Of a stretch of DNA of 64,000 nucleotides, positions 16,176 through 24,840 are shown piece after piece. Numbering within the stretch: position 1 is the stretch's first letter; each line of letters begins with the position of its first letter. The DNA comes from Bacillota bacterium (GTDB taxonomy: Bacteria; Bacillota; Sulfobacillia; DUSP01; JBFMCS01). The stretch is taken from NCBI GenBank assembly GCA_040754315.1, contig JBFMCS010000041.1, positions 50,542 through 114,541 of the forward strand, in the 5' to 3' direction. A model generated the notes under the pieces. That model was not told the DNA's origin, ran no database searches, and saw nothing but the letters and a program-made list of their open reading frames with translations. A program made the translations under genes and the position numbers.

Positions 16176-18119
16176 TCAAGCCAGCTCCCGCCGCATAGCC
16201 ATGTCGAACAGGACCCGCTCGCGGGCCTTGTCAATTCCGAGAGCCTTACGCTTCAAGTCAATGTGGGCAATCATTAGTTTGGCTCCCTCAATGGGGTCGG
16301 GCTCAAAAGCCCACTTGCCCTTGAACCTGTCCTCCATGCCCTCGAATAGGAACTTGGTCAGTTCGTCGCTGCCCAGCGTGGGCCAGGTAACACCGAACAC
16401 GGTGTAGACCCCTGACGCCACGAAGTACTGGCCTATGGAGATGGCCTTCTCGCTCATCCACTCAGGGGCGGCACCTGCGGCCGGGAGGTCACTGATGTCA
16501 TCCCCAAGACCGCCTTCCTTGACTACGGCGGTGGCGGCCATGAGTATCCGGCTGTTGTCTACGCAGGACCCCATGTGTATAACAGGGGGAATACCTACGG
16601 TCTCACATACCTCGGCCAGTCCCGAGCCTGCAAATTGCGACGCGGCGTCCGGAACCAGGAGGCCCGCCTTGGCGCAGGCCATGGCGCTGCACCCTGTCTG
16701 GAGCACTATCACATCGTTCTTGATGAGCTCCTTTACCATTGCCACGTGCACTTCATCATGGGGGACCCTGGGGTTATTACATCCAACGACCCCGGCTATA
16801 CCACGGATCCGGCCGTTTATGATATTGTCATTCAGAGGACGGTAGGAAGCCCGGAAGAGGCCGCCCAGGAGATAGTTGATGGTCTCGTGGGAGAAACCCG
16901 CCACCAGGTCTACTTGCTCAGCAGGGACCATAGCCTCGCCCTTTCGCTGGGTAAACGCCTCAATCGCTTGAGAAACGATGGCCTTGGCAGATGCCACGGC
17001 GTCGTGCTCGTTGAACTCGACATGTATGGCTCCGCGCATCTTGGCCTTAGGTGACGTGGTGATCACCTTGGTATGGAAGCACTGGGCCACGGTGGGGAGG
17101 GACTGCATGATACACTGGACATCCACGATCATGGCGTCCACCACCCCGGTGATGATGGCGAGTTCCTGCTGGAGGATGTTCCCCGCTAGAGGGATGCCAT
17201 GCCTCATAAGGATCTCATTGGCGGTGCAGCAGATGCCCGCCATGTTGATGCCCTTGGCTCCATTGGCCCGGGCCTTCTCAAGTAATTCCGGGTCCCGGGA
17301 TGCCCACACCAGCATCTCGGAGAGGAGCGGCTCGTGGCCGTGAACCACTATGTTTACCTGCTCGGGATCGAGCACGCCCAGGTTCACCCTGCCCAAGATG
17401 GGATAGGGGGTGCCAAACATGATGTCCTGGAGCTCTGTGGCTACCATTGAGCCGCCCCAGCCGTCCGCCAGTGCGGTCCTGGCACCCTGCATCAACAGGT
17501 TCTGGTAGTCCTGGTCAACCCCCATGTGGGTGCGATGCATGCACTCCACTATTTCCCTATCAATGCCCCTGGGTACCACGCCAGTCTTGCGCCAGAGTTC
17601 CTGGCGTTTCAGGGGCGCCCTGCTGATAAACCTGAGGGAATCATCAGTGGAGAACTGACTGAGAGCGATTTCCGCTACGTCCAGGGCGATATCATTTACG
17701 GGCCGGTCACCGATCTGTACTCCAAAATCCATGGCTACCTGTAGCAGTTTCTTCTCGTCTTTGATCCCGTAACCTGGAGCCTCTCCCTTGGCTGCAGAGA
17801 GAAATACCTCCGCAACGCCGCGGCCATGGTCTGAGTGGGCTGCGGTCCCCGCCGCGATCATTCTCACGAAGTTCCTCGCGGCCACCGTTTCGGGAGTCGC
17901 CCCACATACCCCTCTCCTGCCGGCCTCATCTCCTCCCTTCTTCTTGGGGAGACGGCAAGGCCCCATGGCACACATCTTGCAGCAGGCGCCATCCGCGCCT
18001 ATAGGACAAGGCTTGAGCCCATCAGCGCGATCGAAAGCAGTGACCACGCCATCACAGGCCGCCTTCTCCAGCATCTGGTTGGTAGTGGAGCATATGCTCC
18101 TGACTCTCTCTTCCGCCAC
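16176..18119 (-). CDS. cooS: Anaerobic carbon monoxide dehydrogenase, catalytic subunit
   Basis: 647 aa Ni-Fe CODH. The N-terminal cysteines that bind the D- and B-clusters are visible in GACCKMCAMGPCRL (about 45-57) and RRGVCGA. The C-cluster region has GICCTANEILMRHG, VVGCNNPR and QTGCSAMACAKAG, which carry the Ni-Fe-S ligands. It interconverts CO2 and CO and, with AcsB, forms the CODH/ACS complex of the Wood-Ljungdahl pathway. The start is a GTG at 18119 with GGAGGG 9 nt upstream. It is second in an operon behind a 73-aa gene. The nickel-insertion ATPase cooC is not present here. Confidence 0.96.
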   Translation of the reverse strand: MAEERVRSICSTTNQMLEKAACDGVVTAFDRADGLKPCPIGADGACCKMCAMGPCRLPKKKGGDEAGRRGVCGATPETVAARNFVRMIAAGTAAHSDHGRGVAEVFLSAAKGEAPGYGIKDEKKLLQVAMDFGVQIGDRPVNDIALDVAEIALSQFSTDDSLRFISRAPLKRQELWRKTGVVPRGIDREIVECMHRTHMGVDQDYQNLLMQGARTALADGWGGSMVATELQDIMFGTPYPILGRVNLGVLDPEQVNIVVHGHEPLLSEMLVWASRDPELLEKARANGAKGINMAGICCTANEILMRHGIPLAGNILQQELAIITGVVDAMIVDVQCIMQSLPTVAQCFHTKVITTSPKAKMRGAIHVEFNEHDAVASAKAIVSQAIEAFTQRKGEAMVPAEQVDLVAGFSHETINYLLGGLFRASYRPLNDNIINGRIRGIAGVVGCNNPRVPHDEVHVAMVKELIKNDVIVLQTGCSAMACAKAGLLVPDAASQFAGSGLAEVCETVGIPPVIHMGSCVDNSRILMAATAVVKEGGLGDDISDLPAAGAAPEWMSEKAISIGQYFVASGVYTVFGVTWPTLGSDELTKFLFEGMEDRFKGKWAFEPDPIEGAKLMIAHIDLKRKALGIDKARERVLFDMAMRRELA

Positions 18120-18163
18120 GTTGAAGGTCCCTCCCTGTCTAGTCCTTGCCGGACAGCCTCCCG

Positions 18164-18385
18164 TCAGGCAGGGTTCTTGCGTCTCTCCGTCCCAAAGCCT
18201 TCCTTGCCATACCAGTAACGTTCACCGCTTCTGAGGTATGTAAGTATCTCCTTCCTTGAGTCCAGCTTGTGCTGCCACTGGCCGATTCCCTCACCAGTGG
18301 GTTTACCATCTTCGTAGGCTGGACCGAGCACCTCGATGGCCTCCCCGTCGAATCGTTGCTTCTTCACCCAGTTCTCCGCCACCAC
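18164..18385 (-). CDS. Conserved-looking 73-aa protein leading the CODH/ACS operon, unknown function
   Basis: 73 aa starting VVAENWVKKQRFDGEA, with a hydrophilic Trp/Tyr/Gly-rich body (GEGIGQWQHKLDS, RSGERYWYGKEGFG). No TM helix, Cys pair or known motif. The GTG at 18385 has AGAGGAG 7 nt upstream, a strong ribosome-binding site. It is the first gene after the operon promoter and 44 nt before cooS, so it is co-expressed with CODH/ACS. I do not recognise the family. Context suggests an accessory or small regulatory/assembly protein for CODH, but that is inference. Confidence 0.7.
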   Translation of the reverse strand: MVAENWVKKQRFDGEAIEVLGPAYEDGKPTGEGIGQWQHKLDSRKEILTYLRSGERYWYGKEGFGTERRKNPA

Positions 18386-18447
18386 TTTCTCACTCCTCTC
18401 CGAGTAACACGGGCTAGGGATTCGTGACACGACCCTTGGCGCACAAT

Positions 18448-18489
18448 TAGCCGGAACGGCCCTGTCTCAGAAGGGCTGGCGCCCGGCTA
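18448..18489 (-). promoter_or_regulatory. Structured 5' leader of the CODH/ACS operon
   Basis: TAGCCGG...CCGGCTA (7 bp) encloses an inner GCCCT...AGGGC stem. It begins within a few bases of the expected transcription start of the promoter at 18497-18525, so the mRNA would carry this hairpin at its 5' end. It may stabilise the transcript or act as a regulatory leader. About 60 nt of further leader separate it from the first ribosome-binding site. Confidence 0.5.
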
Positions 18490-18496
18490 TAGTCCA

Positions 18497-18525
18497 TTAT
18501 TATGATCCTACTAGGAAATTGACAA
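18497..18525 (-). promoter_or_regulatory. Probable sigma-A-type promoter of the CODH/ACS operon
   Basis: Minus strand TTGTCA (18520-18525), 17-bp spacer, TAATAA (18497-18502). The -35 matches 5 of 6; the -10 is weaker. It is the only good match between the ftsH terminator and the 73-aa gene. Confidence 0.6.
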
Positions 18526-18641
18526 AAGCACGTGTACATTTCTCCGCCAGGAAAGATGTTTCCTCCCGGGGGTTTCCGGTTGTTTGGTGGTTTTCACCGT
18601 TGGCACCGGCGGCGATGGCTATAGGGTGGGCGGAAAGATGG

Positions 18642-18661
18642 AAAACCCCCCAGAAGGGGGG
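18642..18661 (-). terminator. Rho-independent terminator after ftsH
   Basis: Minus strand CCCCCC, TTCT loop, GGGGGG, then TTTT, immediately after the ftsH stop. It separates the tilS-ftsH transcript from the CODH/ACS promoter. Confidence 0.85.
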
Positions 18662-18663
18662 CC

Positions 18664-20472
18664 TTAGCTAGCCTTTTCCGCTACGTTATTCAGGAGGTCC
18701 TCCAGCTCGTGACCCTCCAGGGTTTCCTTCTCCATCAGCGTGCCCGCGACCTTGTTGAGCATCTCCATGTTCTCCGTCAGCAGGTCCTGCGCACGCTTAT
18801 AGCACAATGACACTATCCTGCGGACCTCATCATCAATGGAGGCGGCTACTTCTTCGCTGTAGTTCCTGTCCCGCGCTATATCCCGGCCCAGGAACACATG
18901 GTCTTGTTTGTTGCCGAAGGTGAGCGGGCCCAGTTTCTCGGACATCCCAAACTCCATGATCATCTTTCTCACCATCTTGGTGGCCTTCTCCAGATCATCC
19001 GAGGCACCGGTGGAGACCTCCTTGAAGATGAGTTCCTCCGAGCACCTGCCCGCCAGGGCCACCGTGATGCGGTCCATTATCTCGGACCTTGTGATGAGGT
19101 ACCGGTCCTCAATGGGCAGCTGCAGCACATAGCCTAGGGCTCCCCCCCGAGGTATGATGGATACCTTGTGGACTGGATCCGTATTCGGCAGCTTCCTGGC
19201 AACAAGGGCATGAGCCGCCTCGTGAAAGGCAACTATCTTCTTCTCCTTCTCACTGATTATGCGGCTCTTCCTCTCTGGGCCCGCCAGCACACGGTCGATG
19301 GCTTCCTCCATCTCCTCCATGCCTATGATCTTGCGGCGTCTCCTTGCCGCCAGCAATGCCGCCTCGTTAACCATGTTCTCTATGTCGGCGCCGGTGAAAC
19401 CCGGGGTCCTCTGGGCCAGCACATCCAGGTCCACATCGCTGGCCAGCGGCTTACTCTTGGAATGGACCTTGAGGATTTCGATCCGGCCCCTCAGGTCGGG
19501 CTTGTCAAGGACGATTTGGCGATCGAACCTGCCAGGCCTGAGAAGCGCGGGATCCAGAACATCCGGGCGGTTGGTGGCCGCTATCACTATCAAACCCTCA
19601 TTCACACTGAAGCCGTCCATCTCCACCAGCAGCTGGTTAAGGGTCTGCTCCCTCTCATCGTGACCCCCGCCATATCCTGCTCCCCTCTGGCGCCCAACCG
19701 CGTCAATCTCGTCAATGAAGACGATGGCGGGGGAGCTCTTCTTGGCCTGTTCGAAAAGGTCACGAACCCTGGATGCCCCTACTCCCACGAACATCTCCAC
19801 GAAATCGGAGCCGCTAATACTGAAGAAGGGCACGCCTGCCTCTCCAGCCACAGCCCGGGCCACTAACGTCTTGCCGGTTCCCGGGGCTCCGAACAACAAC
19901 ACGCCCTTGGGAATCCTTGCGCCTATCTCCATGTACTTCTTGGGGTGCTTCAGGAAGTCCACGATCTCCTGGAGCTCCTCCTTGACCTCGTCTACGCCCG
20001 CGACGTCACTAAAGGTGATCCGCTTCTTGTCTGCCGGAGTGTGCAGTCGGGCTCTGCTACGGCCGAACTGCATCACACGATTCCCGCCACCCTGGGTCTG
20101 CTGCATGATGAAAAAGAATGCGCCCACCACAAGTATTACTGGGAGAATGGTGCTAAGAAGCGTGGTCCACAGAGCAGGCTGGGACGGGGGCTTAACGATT
20201 ATTGCGACACCCTCCTGCTCAAGGACCTGGTAGAGGGCGGGGTCTTCCGGAATGATGGCCAGGAACTCGGAGCCATCCTTGAGAACACCCGTTACCTTGT
20301 GGCCGTCCTCTACTGTCACCTGCCGGACGTTGCCTTCCCGGATCGCTGCCAGGAACTCCGTATAGGAAATCTCTCTGCTGTCAGTCCCGCCGGTGGCCAG
20401 GTAGTTGGCTATGGAGATGCTGACCAGCAGTATAAGTAGGTATACCATGATGTTCCTGAAGGCCTTGTTCAC
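18664..20472 (-). CDS. ftsH: ATP-dependent zinc metalloprotease FtsH
   Basis: 602 aa, membrane-anchored AAA+ protease. TM helices lie at about residues 8-24 and 103-122 and flank an external domain. The AAA module has Walker A GAPGTGKT (about 195-202), Walker [12 protein letters not shown] and the second region of homology with RPGRFDRQI. The zinc site HEAAH lies near residue 420. It degrades misfolded membrane and regulatory proteins. The GTG start overlaps the tilS stop (GTGA), so translation is coupled. In Bacillus, hpt normally lies between tilS and ftsH; here it is absent. Confidence 0.97.
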   Translation of the reverse strand: MNKAFRNIMVYLLILLVSISIANYLATGGTDSREISYTEFLAAIREGNVRQVTVEDGHKVTGVLKDGSEFLAIIPEDPALYQVLEQEGVAIIVKPPSQPALWTTLLSTILPVILVVGAFFFIMQQTQGGGNRVMQFGRSRARLHTPADKKRITFSDVAGVDEVKEELQEIVDFLKHPKKYMEIGARIPKGVLLFGAPGTGKTLVARAVAGEAGVPFFSISGSDFVEMFVGVGASRVRDLFEQAKKSSPAIVFIDEIDAVGRQRGAGYGGGHDEREQTLNQLLVEMDGFSVNEGLIVIAATNRPDVLDPALLRPGRFDRQIVLDKPDLRGRIEILKVHSKSKPLASDVDLDVLAQRTPGFTGADIENMVNEAALLAARRRRKIIGMEEMEEAIDRVLAGPERKSRIISEKEKKIVAFHEAAHALVARKLPNTDPVHKVSIIPRGGALGYVLQLPIEDRYLITRSEIMDRITVALAGRCSEELIFKEVSTGASDDLEKATKMVRKMIMEFGMSEKLGPLTFGNKQDHVFLGRDIARDRNYSEEVAASIDDEVRRIVSLCYKRAQDLLTENMEMLNKVAGTLMEKETLEGHELEDLLNNVAEKAS

Positions 20473-21923
20473 CGATCAGCCCTCCCTTCTGTGTCGATGG
20501 TGTCTACGGGTGTGGCTGTGACAATGAGCACCGTCTTAGTGTTGCCGGTCACCTTGAATACCTCTGAGAGCCTGAGTCCCACAATCCAGGCGATCTCTTC
20601 GCCCGAAACAAGGAGAGGCACTCTGCCTCTCAGGTTCCGGGGAACCTTCTCAGAGATGAAAAAGTCCTTTACCTTCTTGGTACCGCCCAGGCCCAGGGGA
20701 CGAAAACTGTCGCCTGGCAGGCGCGACCTCGCACGCAGGGGCAATACCACCTTATTATAGTCAAAATAGCTTCGGAATGCAACATTGGCACTCCAGGCCC
20801 TCTCCATTTCGGCCCGCACAGATTCCCTGTCAGCCACGGAGGTCTCAATCACGTAGTCAACCTCAGGAAGGAATGTCACGCCAGGGACCTTCACCTCTCT
20901 GGAGAAGGGGGGGGCGAATGCCCCTCGGCCCGGTGCCAGGGTGAGATCTCCATAGTCCAGGCTCGCTGTCACACCCCCAGGCAGGTGTAGTCTCTGGCCT
21001 GTTCCTCCCAACGTGATCAGTCTGTCGATGTCCGCAATGTGAGAAAAGCAAATGCCCTGGAGACCTCCGCAGGCCTCCTCTATGGCAGCCCGTAACACCC
21101 TGCGGCGCAAGGCGGGCATCATCTCTCGCAGGTCGCCTGCGGAGAGCCTCAACTCATCATCGCCCGGCTCCAGCATCACCCGGGAGAGGGCCTCCTCTGC
21201 CCTCCGGCCAAGGTAGTCCGCATCTTCACGGCACACCTCGGCTGTCCTGGCCAGAACCTGCCTGAGCCCGGGGTTCAGCTCCTTCTCCAGGAAGGGAAGG
21301 ATTTCGTGCCTGAGCCGGTTTCTCAGGTACCCCGGATCCAGGTTGGTGCTGTCAAACCTGGTGGCCAGGCCATTCAGCCTGCAGTACGCCTGGATTTCGT
21401 GCCTGGGGACATTGATGAGTGGCCTGATTACCCTTACTCCGGGGGCCAGGTCCCGGGCTGGAGGAATGCCAGACAAGCCCTCTACACCGGCCCCCCGCAA
21501 GAAGCGCATGAGGACGGTTTCCGCCTGGTCGTCCCTGTTATGCCCCAGAGCAACTCGGGAAGCTCCCAGGGATGCCGCAACCTCCAGGTACATCTTGTAC
21601 CGCTCTCTCCGGCCAACCTGTTCCTCGGATAGTCCCTCATCGCGGGCCATCCTCCGGATGTCCCGTTCACATGCGGTGAAACCGGCTCCCAGGGAAGTCG
21701 CCAGGTGCCGCACGTAATTGGCGTCCTCCTTGGCCTCTTCACCCCTCATAAGGTGGTTCAGGTGTGCCGTGTGGAGGCTCAGGTCATACTGTTCCCTGAG
21801 CGAAGCGAGTACGTGGAGGAGCGCCACAGAATCTGGTCCCCCCGAAACACCCACGACCACCGCAGTGCCCGTCTCAAGCATGCGATGGGAATCAACGGTC
21901 CTCTTCACCTCTTGCAGGAGCAC
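20469..21923 (-). CDS. tilS: tRNA(Ile)-lysidine synthase
   Basis: 484 aa. The N-type ATP pyrophosphatase motif [12 protein letters not shown] is near residue 27, followed by [19 protein letters not shown], characteristic of TilS. The C-terminal TilS domain ([35 protein letters not shown]) is present. It modifies C34 of the tRNA-Ile CAU anticodon to lysidine so that it reads AUA; essential in most bacteria. The start is a GTG at 21923. It is downstream of spoIIE, as in Bacillus, with a terminator between them, and overlaps ftsH by 4 bases. Confidence 0.95.
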   Translation of the reverse strand: MLLQEVKRTVDSHRMLETGTAVVVGVSGGPDSVALLHVLASLREQYDLSLHTAHLNHLMRGEEAKEDANYVRHLATSLGAGFTACERDIRRMARDEGLSEEQVGRRERYKMYLEVAASLGASRVALGHNRDDQAETVLMRFLRGAGVEGLSGIPPARDLAPGVRVIRPLINVPRHEIQAYCRLNGLATRFDSTNLDPGYLRNRLRHEILPFLEKELNPGLRQVLARTAEVCREDADYLGRRAEEALSRVMLEPGDDELRLSAGDLREMMPALRRRVLRAAIEEACGGLQGICFSHIADIDRLITLGGTGQRLHLPGGVTASLDYGDLTLAPGRGAFAPPFSREVKVPGVTFLPEVDYVIETSVADRESVRAEMERAWSANVAFRSYFDYNKVVLPLRARSRLPGDSFRPLGLGGTKKVKDFFISEKVPRNLRGRVPLLVSGEEIAWIVGLRLSEVFKVTGNTKTVLIVTATPVDTIDTEGRADR

Positions 21924-21979
21924 AGTCGCACCGCCCCCCTGTTCTCTCCTCTACTATACCATCTCGCGCTTAGGCCAAC

Positions 21980-22007
21980 AAAAAAAGTGTGTGGCTTTCG
22001 CCACACA
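21980..22007 (-). terminator. Rho-independent terminator after spoIIE
   Basis: Minus strand GTGTGGC, GAAA tetraloop, GCCACAC, then AC and seven T residues. It lies about 25 nt after the spoIIE stop and before tilS. Confidence 0.9.
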
Positions 22008-22032
22008 AAGCAGGGGTTGGGAGAGGCAAGAC

Positions 22033-24204
22033 CTATGAGTCATCCACCATGAACCGAGTGACCAGCACTGTAATATCATCGGCTCTGGCGGGGTCCATCC
22101 GTTTTGCCGCAGCCCGGACCACGGCCTCTGCCAGGTCCGCGGCCCGGAACCCCACGCACTGTTCGAGAAACCCGGCAATCCAGCCTTCGGCTTTGGCCGG
22201 AGCAGCCTCTAGCAGGCCATCGGTGGTCATAACCAGGATATCGCCAGGGGCTATCCTCTCACACGCCGGCTCCGCCATGACATCGCTGAGAATACCCAGG
22301 GGGAGACCTTGGCCCCTGATGGTCTTTACCTTCCCGCGCCTCACCAGAAAGCTGGGGCACGCTCCTACCTTCAAGAAGTCCGCGGAACCGTCCCCAAGAC
22401 TCACCAGGACCATATCTACTGTGGCGAACACCTCCTCGGGGGAACGCAACAGCAGTATGGAGTTGACCGTTCGCAGCGCGAGGTCGCGGTCGAACCCGGA
22501 TGCCAGCAGCCTTTCCAGGAGGCCCACAGCTGCCTTGCTCTCCCGGGCAGCGCGATCCCCTACACCCATGCCGTCGCTCAGGACCAGGAGGAGTCTCTCT
22601 GCCTCCAGTTCTCTGGCCAGGTAGTGGTCCCCCGACACCTGACCCTCTGTGGGTTTCCTGGCCACACCTACTTCATATGAGAGGAAGCGCTCGGGCAACT
22701 GCCCGGCCTGCGGGCGCAGGTTCCCATTTTTGACCTGCCTGGCCAGGTCCTCAAGGATCTTGGTTATCCCCTGGATCTGCCCGGATACCAGTTCCCTGCT
22801 CTCGGCCATTCTTCGCTGCCAGAAACGGTTCAGCTGGTGGATCTCATGTAGTTCTTTCGCCGCCTGAGTCAGGTTCACCAGGTGGTCACACCGGGAACGC
22901 AGGGACACTGGCACTTCATCAGGGTCAACTCGCCCCGTCGAACCCATCTGGGTAAACAGCCCCATGATCTCCTTGTGCGTAGCGTGAAAATCCCTTTCCC
23001 AGCACCGCCTGTAGCTGCCGCAGGAGCCACATACCCTGGTCACCAAGCCCGAAAGGAGGTGAGTGAGACCCGTGTCCTCTTCCTCCCAGCAGCCGGGAGA
23101 GACCTCCTGGAAACTCGCGGAGACCTCAGTGAAGGCCTTGGCCAGATCTTCAAGCCTGTCAGCCGCCATTTCCCGCGCCATTGTGTCCTCACGGGCTGGA
23201 TTTGGAGTCATAACCTGGCTGGCGACCCGCCACCACTTGCCCGGGATCACCGCCACGAAAGTGGAGGTAGCCATCGTCTCAGCCAGCAGCACTGTAAAGT
23301 TTGGTGAGTCCAGCGAAAACCCTATCAGGAGGGCGCCAGCCACATAGCCCCACACACACGCCTGCGGCCCCCACAGCCTAAGAACACCGGCTATGAGCCC
23401 GGGCACCCCGTGGAGAGCCACAGTCTCGATCCCTCGTGATCCTCCTAGGACCGTCAAGGCACCCGCGGTTACTCCCGCTGCAGCTCCCATTCCCGGGAAC
23501 CCAGCCAGGCAGAAGGCTAAGGTAAGCACCCTGCTGAGGATGGCTTGAAGGTCCAGGAGGCCAAGCACAAGCCCCCTGAGGCCCATGAAGGCGATGGCTC
23601 CAAGACCAACCAAGCCCACCTGCAGCGCGAACTCACCGTTTTGCCTGGCCCCTGCCCGGGAAGTGCCAGTCATCACTGGCAGGACCTCGGCCAGCACCAT
23701 GCAGGTCACGGCAGCGATGACCGCCTCAAAACCCAGGTTGACCCACTCAGAGGGTCCCTCCGGGGCCAGGAACACCCAGGGCGCCCTAGTACCCAGCACG
23801 ATTAAGAAGGTGGCCACGCCCAAGATGGGAGGTGAGGGCGACCCCCTCACATTGGCGGAAAATACTTGAACCGCCACAATACCTAAGAGCACGGTGACCA
23901 CAAGCCTCACGTCGAGCTGGCTGGCTGCGCCAGCGATGATCCCTGCCGCCACAGGCAGTGGGTGATAACCCCGGGTCTTCCGGGTAGCCATGAAGAGGGC
24001 GACGGAGAAGGGGCTCATCACACCCATCACCTGAGCCCTGGATACTAGGAGGCCCATGGTAAACGGGATGCCCCACCTCCGGAGAAAGTCCAGACCATGC
24101 CTCCGGGCCTTCCCCACGATGCCGCGAAATCTCCCCTGCCTAACCCAGCGTCCCCTGGTGATGGCGAAGGCTGGCAGCCTGGCTCGAGCCATCTCAGGAA
24201 ACAC
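22033..24204 (-). CDS. spoIIE: Stage II sporulation protein E (PP2C-type phosphatase)
   Basis: 723 aa. The N-terminal half is a polytopic membrane domain with about 10 helices (about residues 40-300), then a linker with Cys-rich VCGSCGSYRRCWE. The C-terminal PP2C domain has LSDGMGVGDRAARES, VNSILLLRS and VMTTDGLLEAAP with metal-binding Asp residues. SpoIIE sits at the polar septum and dephosphorylates SpoIIAA, which frees sigma-F in the forespore. The start is a GTG at 24204 with GGAAGG upstream; an ATG four codons later is possible. A Spo0A-type promoter lies upstream. Confidence 0.96.
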   Translation of the reverse strand: MFPEMARARLPAFAITRGRWVRQGRFRGIVGKARRHGLDFLRRWGIPFTMGLLVSRAQVMGVMSPFSVALFMATRKTRGYHPLPVAAGIIAGAASQLDVRLVVTVLLGIVAVQVFSANVRGSPSPPILGVATFLIVLGTRAPWVFLAPEGPSEWVNLGFEAVIAAVTCMVLAEVLPVMTGTSRAGARQNGEFALQVGLVGLGAIAFMGLRGLVLGLLDLQAILSRVLTLAFCLAGFPGMGAAAGVTAGALTVLGGSRGIETVALHGVPGLIAGVLRLWGPQACVWGYVAGALLIGFSLDSPNFTVLLAETMATSTFVAVIPGKWWRVASQVMTPNPAREDTMAREMAADRLEDLAKAFTEVSASFQEVSPGCWEEEDTGLTHLLSGLVTRVCGSCGSYRRCWERDFHATHKEIMGLFTQMGSTGRVDPDEVPVSLRSRCDHLVNLTQAAKELHEIHQLNRFWQRRMAESRELVSGQIQGITKILEDLARQVKNGNLRPQAGQLPERFLSYEVGVARKPTEGQVSGDHYLARELEAERLLLVLSDGMGVGDRAARESKAAVGLLERLLASGFDRDLALRTVNSILLLRSPEEVFATVDMVLVSLGDGSADFLKVGACPSFLVRRGKVKTIRGQGLPLGILSDVMAEPACERIAPGDILVMTTDGLLEAAPAKAEGWIAGFLEQCVGFRAADLAEAVVRAAAKRMDPARADDITVLVTRFMVDDS

Positions 24205-24233
24205 ACCCGCCTTCCTGCTGGCCCATTTCGTTC

Positions 24234-24299
24234 ATTCTAGATCATTTCAAGGAGGGGATTCTGTCGCCCTGAGGGGACAAGCTCAATAAACCTTCGACA
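24234..24299 (-). promoter_or_regulatory. Probable Spo0A-activated sigma-A promoter of spoIIE
   Basis: On the minus strand a perfect 0A box TGTCGAA lies at 24293-24299. A second, inverted box-like GGCGACA (24262-24268) overlaps a -35-like GCGACA (24262-24267). The -10 TAGAAT (24234-24239) follows after 22 bp. The over-long spacer and a 0A box over the -35 are the known layout of Spo0A-activated spoIIE/spoIIG promoters in Bacillus. Confidence 0.65.
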
Positions 24300-24454
24300 T
24301 GATGCGCGGGTTCTTGGCACCCTCTTCAGTGAAGGACAAGCCAATATCGAGACGTCACTACATGATACCCTTTGCCATAATAATAGTGAGCTTCTTGATG
24401 GCAATGGCCTTGAGCGGCCCTACATACCTTCACGCCCCTGGCAGCAATAGGCAC

Positions 24455-24575
24455 CGTACCTGGACAGTGGACGTGTGCGTGGGAAGGCTTCGCAAGAAGA
24501 TCGAGGGGGACTTGTCCTAGCCTCCGTTCGTGGTGACCAGGTGGGGCGCGGGATACTCTTTCGACCCTGGAGACT
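24455..24575 (+). pseudogene. Relic of an OmpR/PhoB-type response regulator C-terminus
   Basis: The plus-strand translation reads RTWTVDVCVGRLRKKIEGDLS, an in-frame TAG at 24518-24520, then PPFVVTRWGAGYSFDPGD. This is the recognition helix and wing of the OmpR winged-helix domain (consensus RTVDVHVGRLRKKIE...P.yI.TvrGvGYrF). The receiver domain is gone and the frame is broken, so it is a decayed fragment. Confidence 0.7.
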
Positions 24576-24608
24576 GCAATAGCGGTCCTTGAACCTAAGA
24601 TCATGTTC

Positions 24609-24710
24609 TTCCCCTTCGCCACCATTGAGGCACACGGAGGCACCGTCGAGGGGGCACGTATGATTGGCACAGGCAGATTCTTCACGGTGGTGGTTCCAGG
24701 GGAGATCCCA
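24609..24710 (+). pseudogene. Relic of a sensor histidine kinase ATPase domain C-terminus
   Basis: The plus-strand frame reads FPFATIEAHGGTVEGARMIG then TGRFFTVVVPGEIP. This is the G2-box end of a HATPase_c domain (consensus iveaHGG.i...s..G.GttFtv.lP). It follows the response-regulator relic by about 35 bp in the order expected for a two-component operon; the rest of the kinase is missing. Confidence 0.6.
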
Positions 24711-24840
24711 CCAGGACAGGTATTTAAGATCTCCGGCTGGGAATATGCGGCTATTGGGTCAAGGGGCATCTCTTAGGAGGAATCCCGGGAGGGATGTAGA
24801 AGAATATAACCAACTAAGTTATCAATGGGGGGAATTATAT

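Noticed and set aside
24805..24822. ATAAC-N7-GTTAT dyad before fprA as an operator
   Set aside because: Only 5-bp arms in AT-rich sequence; not distinguishable from chance.
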